This document shows positions 54,605 through 64,000 of a stretch of 64,000 bases of DNA, one piece after another. The translations under genes and the position numbers were made by a program. The stretch is taken from assembly GCA_001972305.1 (NCBI GenBank), contig BDDD01001608.1, positions 148,147 to 212,146 of the forward strand, written 5' to 3'. The notes beneath the pieces are model-generated. The model was not told the origin of the DNA, made no database searches, and was given only the letters and a program-made list of their open reading frames with translations. This DNA comes from Cephalotus follicularis. Taxonomy: Eukaryota; Streptophyta; Magnoliopsida; Oxalidales; Cephalotaceae. Numbering within the stretch: position 1 is the first letter of the stretch; each line of letters starts with the position of its first letter.

Positions 54605-56832
54605 TGTTAGATATAGTGACCCAACAAGCCATTAGATGAGTTATCATATTATGTCTTATCTTGTATGAAACAATCTTATTCCTTGTATATATAATGCGTG
54701 CTAATATGTTATGGCTATATAACTTGTGTTTTATCACTTAATTGAAGTAGTTTATTATTTAACTGCTTACACTTGTGATGCCCTGAAATAAGGTTGGATG
54801 CCTAGCATGGAGGCTGTGAGATTGGTTACCTTATTCCTTATGTCTAATTAGTTCCAAGTCATAGGTTCACTTTGTGGGCATTAGTGAACCAGATAGACTT
54901 GCGCGTATGTTGCCTGCACATAGAATTGGAGGATGGATTCTCTCACTATCATCTATGTTGGACACTAAGGCAAATACGGGGTGCGCGCTGGGAGCGTGTA
55001 CACTGAACTGGACCTATGTAGAAGACACTATTTGGATAGTCGCTTTTCTCGTGTCAGTAGTGACTCCTACTTGTTGCGGTTGTGCATAAGTGTTGATCAC
55101 TTAGCGAGTTCACAAGCTCGTCTGATCCTTAGACCTGAGCGACTGCTCTATATTGTATGGAGACTGTTATGCTTTGATCTCCACCTTACCCACTCCTTGC
55201 GCAGGGCTAGCAATCGGGTGGTCTTTGGGTATGATCGAATCTATACGAATATAAGTGAGTGCGCAATATGGGATTGTCACACCTGAGCGAAGATGATCAG
55301 CTCTATTATGATCTGATTATACTTTGGACTTATGAAACCCTTGGCCAAGGTTAAGGTAGACTAGAAATTAGATTTTCGAAGAGTTTACCAAAGGTCCTAG
55401 AAATGATCAGATATTTTAACCATTGAGATATTATCTAGGGTTGACACGTATCCTTATCCTAGACCTCAATTGGGGCTAAGCATGACAAGGGATTATAGTA
55501 CACGTGAACCGACAACTTAGAAAATCTAGGGTCAAAGAGGTATGTAATAAATTATAGGAAAATTAATTAGATTAATTTTTCCATATGGATAATATTAGAT
55601 ATTATTCCGATAGCATTTAAATTGGTCTAGGACCATTTAGAATGGCTAAACCGAACCCTAGGGGCATTTCGATAATTTACGAATACCTCCATTTTTAACC
55701 AAGATTTTAAAGGGTCTCTGCCCAATAATGATTACTTCTTTAATATATTGGACATATTAAGTCTTTGTGTCATATATCGGTTATGTGGATTTTATATTTT
55801 GTGGAAAAACATTTGTTTGATCTTACTTAATCAATATTAGAAGGAATTAAATAAGTTGGACTGATACTCAAATTGCTTTATATACCAGTCAAAGCGTCAT
55901 CGTCTTCTGGGAAAGCGTCGACGCATACCCTTGGACAAAGCGTCGACGCCTTCTGGGAAGTGTCGACGCTTAAGGCTTGCATAGACGTTGATGAATTTTA
56001 GAAAGACGTCGATGTTTAGTGCCATGTAATGCATAAGCGTCGACGCTATTATTGAAAGCGTCGACGCTTAGCGCAGGTTGTACAGCCTGTGCACGAACTC
56101 ACTTCATGGGCACATTTTCTCTCTCATCTCCAGCAGTTTTCTCCCATCAATACACGTTATGGAAACGTGGGGATCATGGCTACAAACTCCCGGGGAGTAA
56201 GGACCATGATCCCATGTTTATGGGAGAGAGGGAAAGTGGACTGGTGAGAAGCTTTATTTGCAGAAAATGTTTCTAGTTATTAATGGGATGATTTTGCTGG
56301 GCAAAAACGTGGCATGACTTCTCTCTGCACTTAGAGTTTTCCTTCACTGAAAAACACCAAGCAAAGTTAACTTATCTAGGGTAGATTGTTTTTTATTCTA
56401 TTAATCAAACTCAAATTTTCCTTATATAAGTTTTGAGAGAAAGAGAAAGAGAGTTCTGTGTGTTTACATCTTCTTGTTGGTCTGGTGTTGTTGTTGTTGG
56501 GAGCAGTAGCAGCACGCATTGGAGGGCAATAAGGAAGGAGTCTTTGCAAGCTAGTAGCGGCAAAGACGAATGAGCCATCACCGTTGGTATATCCCTTTGC
56601 CTCACTTTGTTATTACATTGCTTGTATGTCACCATTGGATGCAATGGTGACATTTTTTCAATTAGTGTGTTGATGTGGTGATCCATGTGGCTTGTGGACA
56701 TGCCATAATGGACTGGTTTTTAGCTTTTGTTGGGTGTTCTTCCACTGCATATTTGTTGAATAAAATTTTGTTCTACACCTTACATACCTTAGTCCATTTA
56801 TGGCATAGGAAATGGTTAATCCGTTTCCATCA
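54605..56832 (+). repeat. 5' LTR of element H (about 2228 bp)
   Basis: Left end fixed by the break in F's integrase; right end set at the CA two bases before the PBS. It includes a GCGTCGACGC-type cluster (55891-56074). ORFs within (54874-55286, 56052-56276, 56411-56863) have no recognisable domain. Confidence 0.75.
55891..56074. repeat. GCGTCGACGC-type cluster in element H LTR
   Basis: Eight variants in 184 bp, five exact GTCGAC; best copies AAAGCGTCGACGC (three) and AAGCGTCGACGCT. Mean spacing is about 23 bp. Confidence 0.85.
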
Positions 56833-56833
56833 G

Positions 56834-56845
56834 TGGTATCAGAGA
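56834..56845 (+). other. Primer-binding site, element H (tRNA-iMet)
   Basis: TGGTATCAGAGA, exact over the first eleven bases. The following 175 bp of leader contain nothing recognisable. Confidence 0.88.
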
Positions 56846-57165
56846 CTCCCACATCATCCTTAATTGATTTTGTGCTATGAATGATGTACTGATTGAAGGT
56901 TTAATTAAAGGATGTGTTTTTGGGTTAAACTTGATATTCAAAGTGCCTTAATGAAATTGTGTACGAAATTCGATTTCATTGTTCAGTAATCTTGGAGATT
57001 ATGTTAAAATGGGATTTGAATGTAACGACCCGAATTTCCATTAAAGATATTAATTATGGAAAGATGATTACTATTGTTTAATTGACAAATATTTTATGGG
57101 ACCCGTAGTATGACCCTACGCTAGGGGGGTTCGGCAGTTCCGCTCCCCGGTGAGTGGACGGGGGG

Positions 57166-57210
57166 TCCCGCTACCCGAAAAGCGGGAAGGGGCTTGGGGG
57201 CAGCGCCCCC
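57166..57210 (+). other. Two adjacent GC-rich hairpins in element I LTR
   Basis: TCCCGCT ... AGCGGGA (57166-57187) is a perfect 7-bp stem with an 8-base loop; GGGGGCAGCGCCCCC (57196-57210) is a perfect 6-bp stem with a 3-base loop. They stand out in an AT-rich LTR, about 145 bp from its start. Confidence 0.8.
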
Positions 57211-57256
57211 GAAAGAAAATTGAAATTGGATATTTGTTTTGGATGAATATCATGTT

Positions 57257-57520
57257 GAAAGCGTCAATCTCAAAGGTTAAGAGTTGACAAAGATGTCTAA
57301 AGCGCCCGCGGTTTTACTAAAAGTGGCGACGCTTTGTGCAACAGACGACGCTCCAAATGTAAGCGTCGACACTTTGAAATCAAGTACTGAGGTGGACCTA
57401 GACGAGACTTAAAGCAGCTACACTTTGTCGAAAAGCATCAACGCTTTAGTCGGGATAGAAGTTGGAGAACTCAGGACAAGCCCGTGCCCAGCGACGCTTA
57501 GGGAGAAAGCGTCGACGCTT
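57257..57520. repeat. GCGTCGACGC-type cluster in element I LTR
   Basis: About eight variants, more decayed than elsewhere (AAGCGTCAATC, AAGCGCCCGCGG, AGCATCAACGCTTT, AAGCGTCGACGCTTT). Two contain exact GTCGAC. Confidence 0.75.
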
Positions 57521-59347
57521 TGAGCTACAGACAAATTTCAAAATCTGACTTTTTGGCATTTTGTGAGTAAAAATATTTAATTTTGGACATGTGGCAGGCC
57601 CGGGATGAATGATTTGATATGTTATCAGATAATCTAACAAGTGTCATCACTTGGATTGGCTGATTTTGAGCACATGGGCTGCTAAGAAAGGGAGTTGAGT
57701 CATGTGAGAGAGGGAGAAGACTGGCCTCCCAAGTAACCATTCTATTTAATGGCAATGAGGGCTGAATTCAGTCATTTTGGCTGAGGATAGGAAGTGGTTT
57801 CTGCTGGGAATAAGTGGAGATTTCGACAAAGCAAACAGAGAAAGAAATTCTAAAGCAAAGTAAGGAAATTCTATACCCATTTTCTCCAAAGTATCCCCTG
57901 TTTTACTTCCAATTTTACAATAGATTGTTTTATTGATATCTTGCTCAATTCTTGATGAATTTTTTAATGGTTGAATGTTCTAGAAACGTTTGGATGTCCT
58001 CTTTTGCATGTTTCAAGATTCTATCGATTTCTTGACAAAAATCCATGTTTTAAATTGCTGTTTGGGTACAGTTTTATTCCTAGATTATGCAACAACTTCT
58101 TTAAATCACATATTGCTCATTCCTTGACGAAACATTAAATGGTTGGATGCTTTGAAAACTTTAAGATGTCCTATTTAACTGTTTTGTTTTAGGTATCTCG
58201 AAATTCGGTCGAATTCTTGATGAGAATCAATGTTTCATTTTACTACTCATGCCCTGTTTTCATATGGAACCAGCCACTTTCAAAAATTCATAACGAATTC
58301 AATTCTCAACCAATTGTTATGATCTTGAGCTTTCTAAATTAGTGAATATGTCTACTTTAATGTTTAAGTGATAATTTTTCTCTGAAAATGCTTATTTCTA
58401 TATGAATTATAAGTTTTAGTAAAGCTATGCAAAACCGTTTTATGAATGCATTTGAGTTAATTACTCAAATGAAGACAAAAGTTTATGAATTGTGAAAGAA
58501 ATGTTATGAAATTATTTTTATGAATGCTTTGAGCTGATCACTCAAAGTATTGAGGAAATGTTTTATGAAATGATGAATGAACCACCCTTGGATTGCGATC
58601 CAAGGGGAATGGAGCGGATGCTCAATGTTAATGGAGCGTAAAGTGGTCGCGGACATGCATGTGATGTAAGGATAGTAATCGGGGAGTGCACAATGCCCCG
58701 GTGAAGCGGTGTAAAGGGTTCATTAAGGTTTTTATGACTTCTATGTTTATGAAATGTTCTAGTTATGAATTTGTAACTAGAAAAGTGATATGTTTTATGA
58801 AATGTTCTAGTTATATGTATTGACTAGAAAAAGGTTATGATGAAATGTGTTTATAATAAAAACACCTTACTGAGCTATTTTGAACTCATTCCTTTCAATG
58901 TTTGTTTTCAAAAAAAATGTTTTCAGGAAATGATTGACTGGAGATTACGAGTTTAAAGGGAGCTCTTAAGAAGAAACTTTGCAAAAGGAAATGTACTATG
59001 CAATGATGTTTGCATAAATGTTTTGATATGTAATAAGACAATGTTTTTCGTTGTATTATATGTTATGATAAAGGATGATCCTGTGTAAATGTATCACAAC
59101 GATAGGGTTATGACATTTTTATATAAGATGATTATGTTTAAGGTTTAAATTTAAGGTTATGGAAGATGTTGAATAGTATGACTTTGATAATGTGATTTGT
59201 CTATGGAGAAAAGCATGAGTAGAGGATGTATGTTAGCATGAGACAAGAATGCTAAAGAATGTAATGTTTCACACCCAACGTAATGCAACCGATCCTCAAG
59301 GTTCGCTTTGAGCTATTAGCGGGCTCGGGTCGGGGACGTTACAAGAA

Positions 59348-59360
59348 TGGTATCAGAGAG
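59348..59360 (+). other. Primer-binding site, element I (tRNA-iMet)
   Basis: TGGTATCAGAGAG, exact to the initiator-Met tRNA complement over eleven bases, four bases after the LTR end. Confidence 0.92.
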
Positions 59361-59416
59361 ATAATTGTGATACATGTTGAGGATATGATTTGTGTATTTG
59401 TTAACCTGTTTTGCAG

Positions 59417-59803
59417 ATGTCAACAACGAGCGAATCCAACTCCAATTCTGGTACAGGATTCTCCTGTTGTGGGTCATCAGAAACGGTACACTGGAGAGTA
59501 CCAACCCTGATAGCTGAAAACCAACAATTACGCGAAGAAAAGGAAGAGTTAAGACTATTGGTAGGAAACAATATAGAGCAATTCTATACACACATTTACC
59601 AGATGGAGGCAGAGTACCATGAAGAGCTAGAAAGGAAAGATGAAACCCTCAGGGAAATTAAATCTGGCCTTAGGGTGCTGATGAGATACATATGGGGACT
59701 TAATGACATTGTGATGACTGGTGTTAGAGAGAACCTCAGAATGATGATAAGACGGATTCAACAAGAAGTGCCCGACGATGACGTCCCTAGTGATGAAGAC
59801 TAG
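59417..59803 (+). CDS. Extra ORF upstream of Gag in element I (coiled coil)
   Basis: 128 codons from the ATG at 59417 to the stop at 59801-59803, intact although the rest of the element is broken. The ATG is immediately preceded by a pyrimidine-rich stretch and TTTTGCAG, a good plant 3' splice-site match, which suggests the ORF begins a second exon. The protein has a Ser/Thr/Asn-rich N-terminus (about residues 1-25), a Glu/Leu-rich heptad region (about 30-80: AENQQLREEKEELRLL, YHEELERKDETLREIK), an Arg/Met-rich segment (about 82-112) and an acidic tail (VPDDDVPSDED). No signal peptide or enzyme motif is seen. I do not recognise the family; an accessory or RNA-packaging role would be a guess. 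Confidence 0.65.
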   Translation: MSTTSESNSNSGTGFSCCGSSETVHWRVPTLIAENQQLREEKEELRLLVGNNIEQFYTHIYQMEAEYHEELERKDETLREIKSGLRVLMRYIWGLNDIVMTGVRENLRMMIRRIQQEVPDDDVPSDED

Positions 59804-60019
59804 GGTAACGATAAAGAAGATTTTGTAAAAATGTTTAAATGTGGACATGTGAAAATGTGACATCAGTGTGAAATGAAGTGTAGGAAATGTATAAAGGTTT
59901 ATGAGATAAATAAAGCTGCTAGTTCCTTGTATGATCCTGAGCATTAGAATTTAACTGTTTTACCTAGCATATGAGTAGAATTGCTTAAGATTAAGAATTA
60001 ACTTATGGATGCTAACTAG

Positions 60020-61062
60020 ATGGCCGATGCGAGAAGAGGAAGAAGACAAAGAAGAAACGGAAATGCACAAAACAACGAGGATGATATTCGTTGATTGCAA
60101 TTTTAAACAGATTGGCTCAAGTTATTGCCAACAACAACGGCAATAATCAGCAAGAGCATCCACCATCAAGGCCGATGCTAGAGAAGTTTGCTAGGCACAA
60201 TCCGAAAATCTTTTCAGGAACAACCGATCCTTTGGAAGCAGAAGCATGGATCCAAGGGAACGAGAAGATTTTTAGAGCGTTGGATTGCACAGACCAACAT
60301 AAAGTAGAGTTTTTGATATACAAGTTAGGCGGAGAGGCAGATCAATGGTGGGAAATGGTTGAGAGAACCAAGACGCGTCGAGAAAGAGAAGTGATGACAT
60401 GGGAAGGATTCAAAGGGATATTCATGGACAAGTACTTCCCACAAGCCATGAAGGATAAGATGGAGGAAGATTTTCTCCAACTGGAGCAAGGTGAGTCTGA
60501 AATAGTGGCTTAATACGAGGCAAATTTTGTAAGGATGTCCCGATACGCAACTCATCTAGTGTCCACATAAGAGAAAAGGGATTCTAGATTTTCTTATGGT
60601 TTGAAGCCTTATATTCGAAGGCTGGTGATAGCATAAGACTTGCAGAAATACGATGCGGTTTTGAGGTGTGCATTGAGAATTGAAATTGATAGCAAAAGAT
60701 ATCAGCAAAAACGGACGGAGCAAGGACACGGGAAGAGGAAGGCTGGTGAATCCGCTGATAACAGTAAGCATAAGAAGGCAAGGTCCTATGGAGGATAGGA
60801 CTCAAAAATTTGTCAAGAATGTGGGAAAAGACACCATGGGAAATGACTGTATGGGACGGGAGTTTGTTACAAATGTGGAAAGCAAGGACAACAAGCTAAA
60901 GAGTGTCAACAAGGACCAAATCAAGCCTAGAATCAAAGGACGATCAGATGCTACAACTGTGGACACGAAGGACATGTGTCCAATCAATGCACCTGACCAA
61001 AGACGGGAGGGCAAGGAGGGAACGGAGCCCAGCAACAAGGAGCAACAGCAAGAACCTATGCC
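60020..61062 (+). pseudogene. Element I Gag
   Basis: ATG 60020 is directly preceded by GCTAACTAG, as in the 5959 copy. A frameshift near 60090 follows 23 basic residues; the open part runs from about 60091 to 60513: ILNRLAQVIANNNGNNQQ, FARHNPKIFSGTTDPLEAEAW, KLGGEADQWWEMVER, FKGIFMDKYFPQ. Stops lie at 60511, about 60568, 60634, 60796 and 60844. Two knuckles are intact: CYKCGKQGQQAKEC and CYNCGHEGHVSNQC, ahead of a stop. Gag is structural; here it is split by these breaks. Confidence 0.87.
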
Positions 61063-61440
61063 ATGACTGTTGACGAGGTGGAAAGTCCCAATGATGTGGT
61101 GACAGGTACTTTTCCCGTATGCTCTAAATCTGCATATGTATTGTTTGATACGGGAGTGACACATTCTTTTGTGTCTTTATCTTTTGCACGATGTTTAAGT
61201 ACCCCATCACAAGATTTGGAGATAGGTTTAGCCGTTGAAACCCCAAGTGGAAATACTTTGGTGGCTGATAAAGTACACAAGTCTTGTGACCTAATATTAT
61301 GTGATAGGATGATGCTAGTAGACATAGTACCTCTAGCAATCCTAAAGTTTGACGTCATACTAGGCATGGATTGGCTTTCAGCGAGTCATGCTAGTGTTGA
61401 CTGTTTTAGGAAGGAAGTTAGGTTTGTTATACCGGAATAA
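61063..61440 (+). pseudogene. Element I protease
   Basis: 126 codons in frame with Gag. VLFDTGVTHSFVSLSFARC (active-site DTG, 61138-61194) and VILGMDWLSASHASVDC are both intact. It begins TVDEVESPNDVVTGTFP and ends at a stop at 61438, before the RT linker in the same frame. The protease processes the Gag-Pol polyprotein. The 5902 copy has lost the Gly of its DTG. Confidence 0.88.
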
Positions 61441-61461
61441 CTTGAGTTTGTTTTCCGAAGC

Positions 61462-62220
61462 ATGGGAGCCAGTGAAGCCTTAAAGATCATATTGTCGATG
61501 CAAGCTAAGCGATTATTGGAAAGAGGATGCGAAGGCTATCTTGCCTATGTGATGGATACCGATAAAGATAAGATCAAGACAGAAGAGTTACATGTTGTTA
61601 AGGAGTTCACCGATGTTTTCCCTGAAGCTTTACCAGGTATGCCACCGCATCGAGAAGTGGAGTTTACTATTGATGTGGTATTGGGAACAACTCCTATTTC
61701 AAAGAGCCCTTACCACATGGCACCAGCTGAGCTGAAAGAGTTGAAGGATCAATTACAAGAGCTTTTGGATAAAGGGTTTATCCGATCGAGTGTATCACAA
61801 TGGGGTGCACTGGTACTGTTTGTGAAAAAGAAGGACGGGACAATGAGACTCTGCATAGACTACCGAGAGTTGAATCAAGTCACCATTAAGAACAAGTACC
61901 CACTACCAAGGATTGATGACTTGTTTGATCAACTCAAGAATGCTCGATACTTCTCGAAGATTGATCTTCGATCGGGCTACCATCAAGTGAAAATCAAGAA
62001 AGAAGATATACCAAAGACTGCCTTCCGGACAAGATATGGACACTATGAGTTTTTGGTTATATCATTTGGATTGACAAACGCTCCAACTGTATTTATGAGT
62101 TTGATGAACAAAATATTCAGTGAATATCTGGATCAGTTCGTGATAGTCTTCATTGATGACATCATACTGTACTCAAAGAGTCAAGAGGAGCACGAGAAAC
62201 ATTTAACCCGTGTGTTGTAA
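61462..62220 (+). pseudogene. Element I reverse transcriptase
   Basis: 252 open codons: linker [12 protein letters not shown] and [15 protein letters not shown], then [87 protein letters not shown] and the catalytic [11 protein letters not shown] (62152-62184). Normally MPFGL precedes NAP; here it is ISFGL. A stop at 62218 follows TRVL and the same frame continues with the thumb. It is the most complete RT palm in the window. Confidence 0.9.
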
Positions 62221-62960
62221 ACACTACGGAAGGAAGAACTCTACGCTAAGTTCAGCAAATGCCAGTTTTGGATGGAAGAGGTATCCTTCTTGGGACATGT
62301 GATCACAAGGGAAGGTATATCGGTAGATTCCGCCAAGACGGAGGCAATAAGAGAATGACAGAGACCTACATCAGTAACCGAGATACGAAGTTTTCTAGGA
62401 CTGGCAGGCTATTATCGAAGGTTTATTGAGAATTTCTCTCGTATTGCGAACCCACTCACAAGGTTGACGTAGAAGAATGTAAAGTTCGAGTGGTCTGACC
62501 AATGCGAGAAGAGTGTCTTGGAGTTGAAAGAAAGACTAATGAATGCCCCGATATTAGCATTACCGACAGAATCAGAATGTTTTGTGGTGTATAGTGATGC
62601 ATCTCACAAAGGGCTTGGTTGCGTGCTGATGCAACAAGGAAAAGTGATCGCTTATGCTTCCAGGTAGCTTAAAGCACATGAACAGAACTATCCTACGCAT
62701 GATTTGGAATTGTCCGTAGTTATCTTCGCGTTAAAGATTTGGAGACACTTTCTATATGGAGCGAAGTGTGAAATCTTCACCGACCACAAAAGCCTCAAGT
62801 ATATTTTCACCCAAAAGTAGTTAAACATGAGGCAAAGGAGAGGTTAGAGCTTATCAAAGATTACGATTGCACCATTCAATACCATCCGGGTAAAGCGAAT
62901 GTTGTGGTAGATGCCCTAAGTCAAAAAAGTACGGGGAACTTGACTATAATTATCACTACA
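62221..62960 (+). pseudogene. Element I RT thumb and RNase H
   Basis: Continues in the RT frame through stops at 62356, 62470, 62665 and 62818: [57 protein letters not shown] (catalytic Asp kept), [17 protein letters not shown] and [15 protein letters not shown] base loss near 62838 shifts the frame; LELIKDYDCTIQYHPGKANV and DALSQKS follow in the next frame. Confidence 0.88.
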
Positions 62961-63084
62961 CGGGAAGAATTGATAAGAGATTTCCAACGGGTGAACTTGG
63001 AAGTGATAAGACAATGAGAAAGGGCTTCCCTATTTCAAGTCATGGCACAACCTTCTCTAGTTGAGAGAATAAAGCAAAGTCAGT

Positions 63085-64000
63085 TTGAGGACTTGGAATT
63101 TAAGGAGAGCAGAGAGAGTAAGGAATGGAAAAGTATTGCGCTTCAACTTGGGAGCCGACAACGTATTGAGATTCGATACAATATTATGCATTCCAGCTAA
63201 GGCAGAATTGAAAGAGGAACTAATGATGGAAGCACATAGTTTAAATTTCTTAGTACACCCTGGAAGTACAAAGATGTATAGAGATTTGCGAGATCTCTAT
63301 TGGTGGAATAATATGAAAAGAGAAATTGCGGACTTTGTGTCAAGATGTCTTGTTTGTCAACAAGTGAAAGCTGAGCATCAGTTGCCCAAAGGAACCTTAC
63401 AGTCGCTTCCCATACCGGAATGGAAGTGGGAACATATCAGCATGGATTTTGTAACCGGACTTCCAAGAACAGCCAAAGGGAATAATGCTATATGGGTGAT
63501 TGTGGATCGTTTAACGAAGTTGGCTCATTTTCTATCGATCAAAGACAATCATTCATTGAGTTAACTAGCAAGGATTTATGAACAAGAGATAATCAGATTA
63601 CATGGTGTACCAGTATCGATCGTTTCGGATAGAGATCCTCATTTCCCGTCACGCTTTTGGAAGAGTCTACAGAATGCTTTGGGTACAAGGTTGAATTTCA
63701 GTACGGCATACCATCCGCAAATAGACGGGCAATCAGAATGGACTATACAGACATTGGAAGACATGTTACGTGATTGTGTTATAGATTTCCAAGGGAATTG
63801 GGAACAACATGTTACTTTGATCGAGTTTGCTTACAACAACAGTTTCCAAGCAAGCATACATATGGCACCTTTTGAAGCACTTTATGGACGAAGATGTCGA
63901 ACGCCTATCTATTGGGAAGATGTAGGAGAACGGAAGTTATTGGGACCAAAAATGGTACAAGTAACTACCAAAAAAGTAAAACTGATTCGGAAACGCCTCT
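63085..64000 (+). pseudogene. Element I integrase, cut by window edge
   Basis: After another frameshift near 63095 the integrase reads open: HPGSTKMYRDLRDLYWWNNM with MKREIADFVSRCLVCQQVK (HHCC zinc domain), then WEHISMDFVTGLPRT (first catalytic Asp) and WVIVDRLTKLAHFL. One stop at 63562 interrupts; the same frame goes on to base 64000 with GVPVSIVSDRDPHFPS (second Asp), STAYHPQIDGQSEWTIQTLE (catalytic Glu; the usual SER is SEW), EFAYNNSFQASI and FEALYGRRCRTP. All three DDE residues are present. The C-terminal domain lies outside the window. Integrase joins the cDNA ends to the chromosome. Confidence 0.9.

Larger units (their letters stand above)
54605..57020 (+). mobile_element. Element H: LTR, PBS and first 186 bp of interior
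   Basis: LTR TGTTAGATATAG ... TTTCCATCA with an exact PBS next to it, inserted in F's integrase and itself interrupted by element I at 57021. No coding domain is reached, so the superfamily cannot be assigned. The TGTTAG start is more copia-like than the TGTAAC or TGTCAC starts of the gypsy LTRs here. Confidence 0.75.
57021..59343 (+). repeat. 5' LTR of element I (2323 bp)
   Basis: TGTAACGACCCG ... CGGGGACGTTACA, followed by the PBS. It contains two GC-rich hairpins (57166-57210), a GCGTCGACGC-type cluster (57257-57520) and, in 58350-58900, repeated TTATGAAATG-like segments. Only the left flank is visible. Confidence 0.88.
57021..64000 (+). mobile_element. Ty3/gypsy element I, 5' LTR to integrase, runs off the window
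   Basis: LTR 57021-59343, PBS, an extra leader ORF, Gag, protease, RT, RNase H and integrase in the gypsy order. It is the outermost (youngest) insertion on the right side. Gag has a frameshift near its start, and Pol has stops and two more frameshifts, so this copy is dead despite good sequence preservation. The fragment at 5902-7680 is a diverged member of the same family. Confidence 0.92.

Noticed and set aside
59411-59416. ORF start at 59411 for the extra ORF of element I
   Set aside because: That codon is TTG; the first ATG in frame is 59417.

Overview
The window is nuclear DNA of a flowering plant, most likely a eudicot with a large, repeat-rich genome. I found no intact host gene, no rRNA or tRNA gene and no CRISPR array. 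Almost every base can be assigned to LTR retrotransposons of the Ty3/gypsy and Ty1/copia superfamilies. All four clear primer-binding sites, and two weaker ones, match the plant initiator-Met tRNA (TGGTATCAGAG). Most polyproteins carry several stops or frameshifts.

Layout, left to right. (1) 1-5901: minus-strand gypsy element 1, cut by the window edge (RNase H, RT, protease, Gag, PBS, 2.8-kb LTR). It sits in (2) 5902-7680, a plus-strand gypsy gag-protease piece of the same family as element I, fused at about 7681 to a copia integrase fragment (7682-8644). (3) 8645-48291: element G, a decayed minus-strand gypsy element and the main nest of the window. Its 3' LTR (8645-14435) holds solo LTR A. 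Its pol tail holds solo LTR B. Its integrase holds a complete-length but defective Sirevirus (18708-26738). Its RNase H holds copia element K (27094-45014, TSD ggtgt). K in turn holds solo LTR C (TSD attag), which holds solo LTR S (TSD gttag), and solo LTR D (TSD cctgg). Where G's gag and RT should lie (45040-46600) there is instead an unidentified Lys/Glu-rich broken coding sequence on the opposite strand. G's PBS and 5' LTR follow. (4) 48292-54604: plus-strand gypsy element F interrupts G's 5' LTR. F is cut at 54605 by the LTR of element H, and H is cut at 57021 by plus-strand gypsy element I, which runs off the window. Element I carries an extra ORF upstream of gag.

Nesting gives a relative order of insertion: G, then K and the Sirevirus, then C and D, then S; separately G, then F, then H, then I. 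Five solo LTRs with perfect 5-bp target duplications show that LTR-LTR recombination has been frequent here.

The most unusual signal is not a gene. Unrelated LTR families (gypsy families, a Sirevirus, copia K's leader, element H) carry dense clusters of short degenerate palindromes sharing the core GTCGAC with three kinds of arms: CA-GTCGAC-TG, GC-GTCGAC-GC and GA-GTCGAC-TC. Related LTRs carry different arm types at comparable places. By hand I count about 43 exact GTCGAC in these clusters and about 4 elsewhere. I do not know what the motif does.
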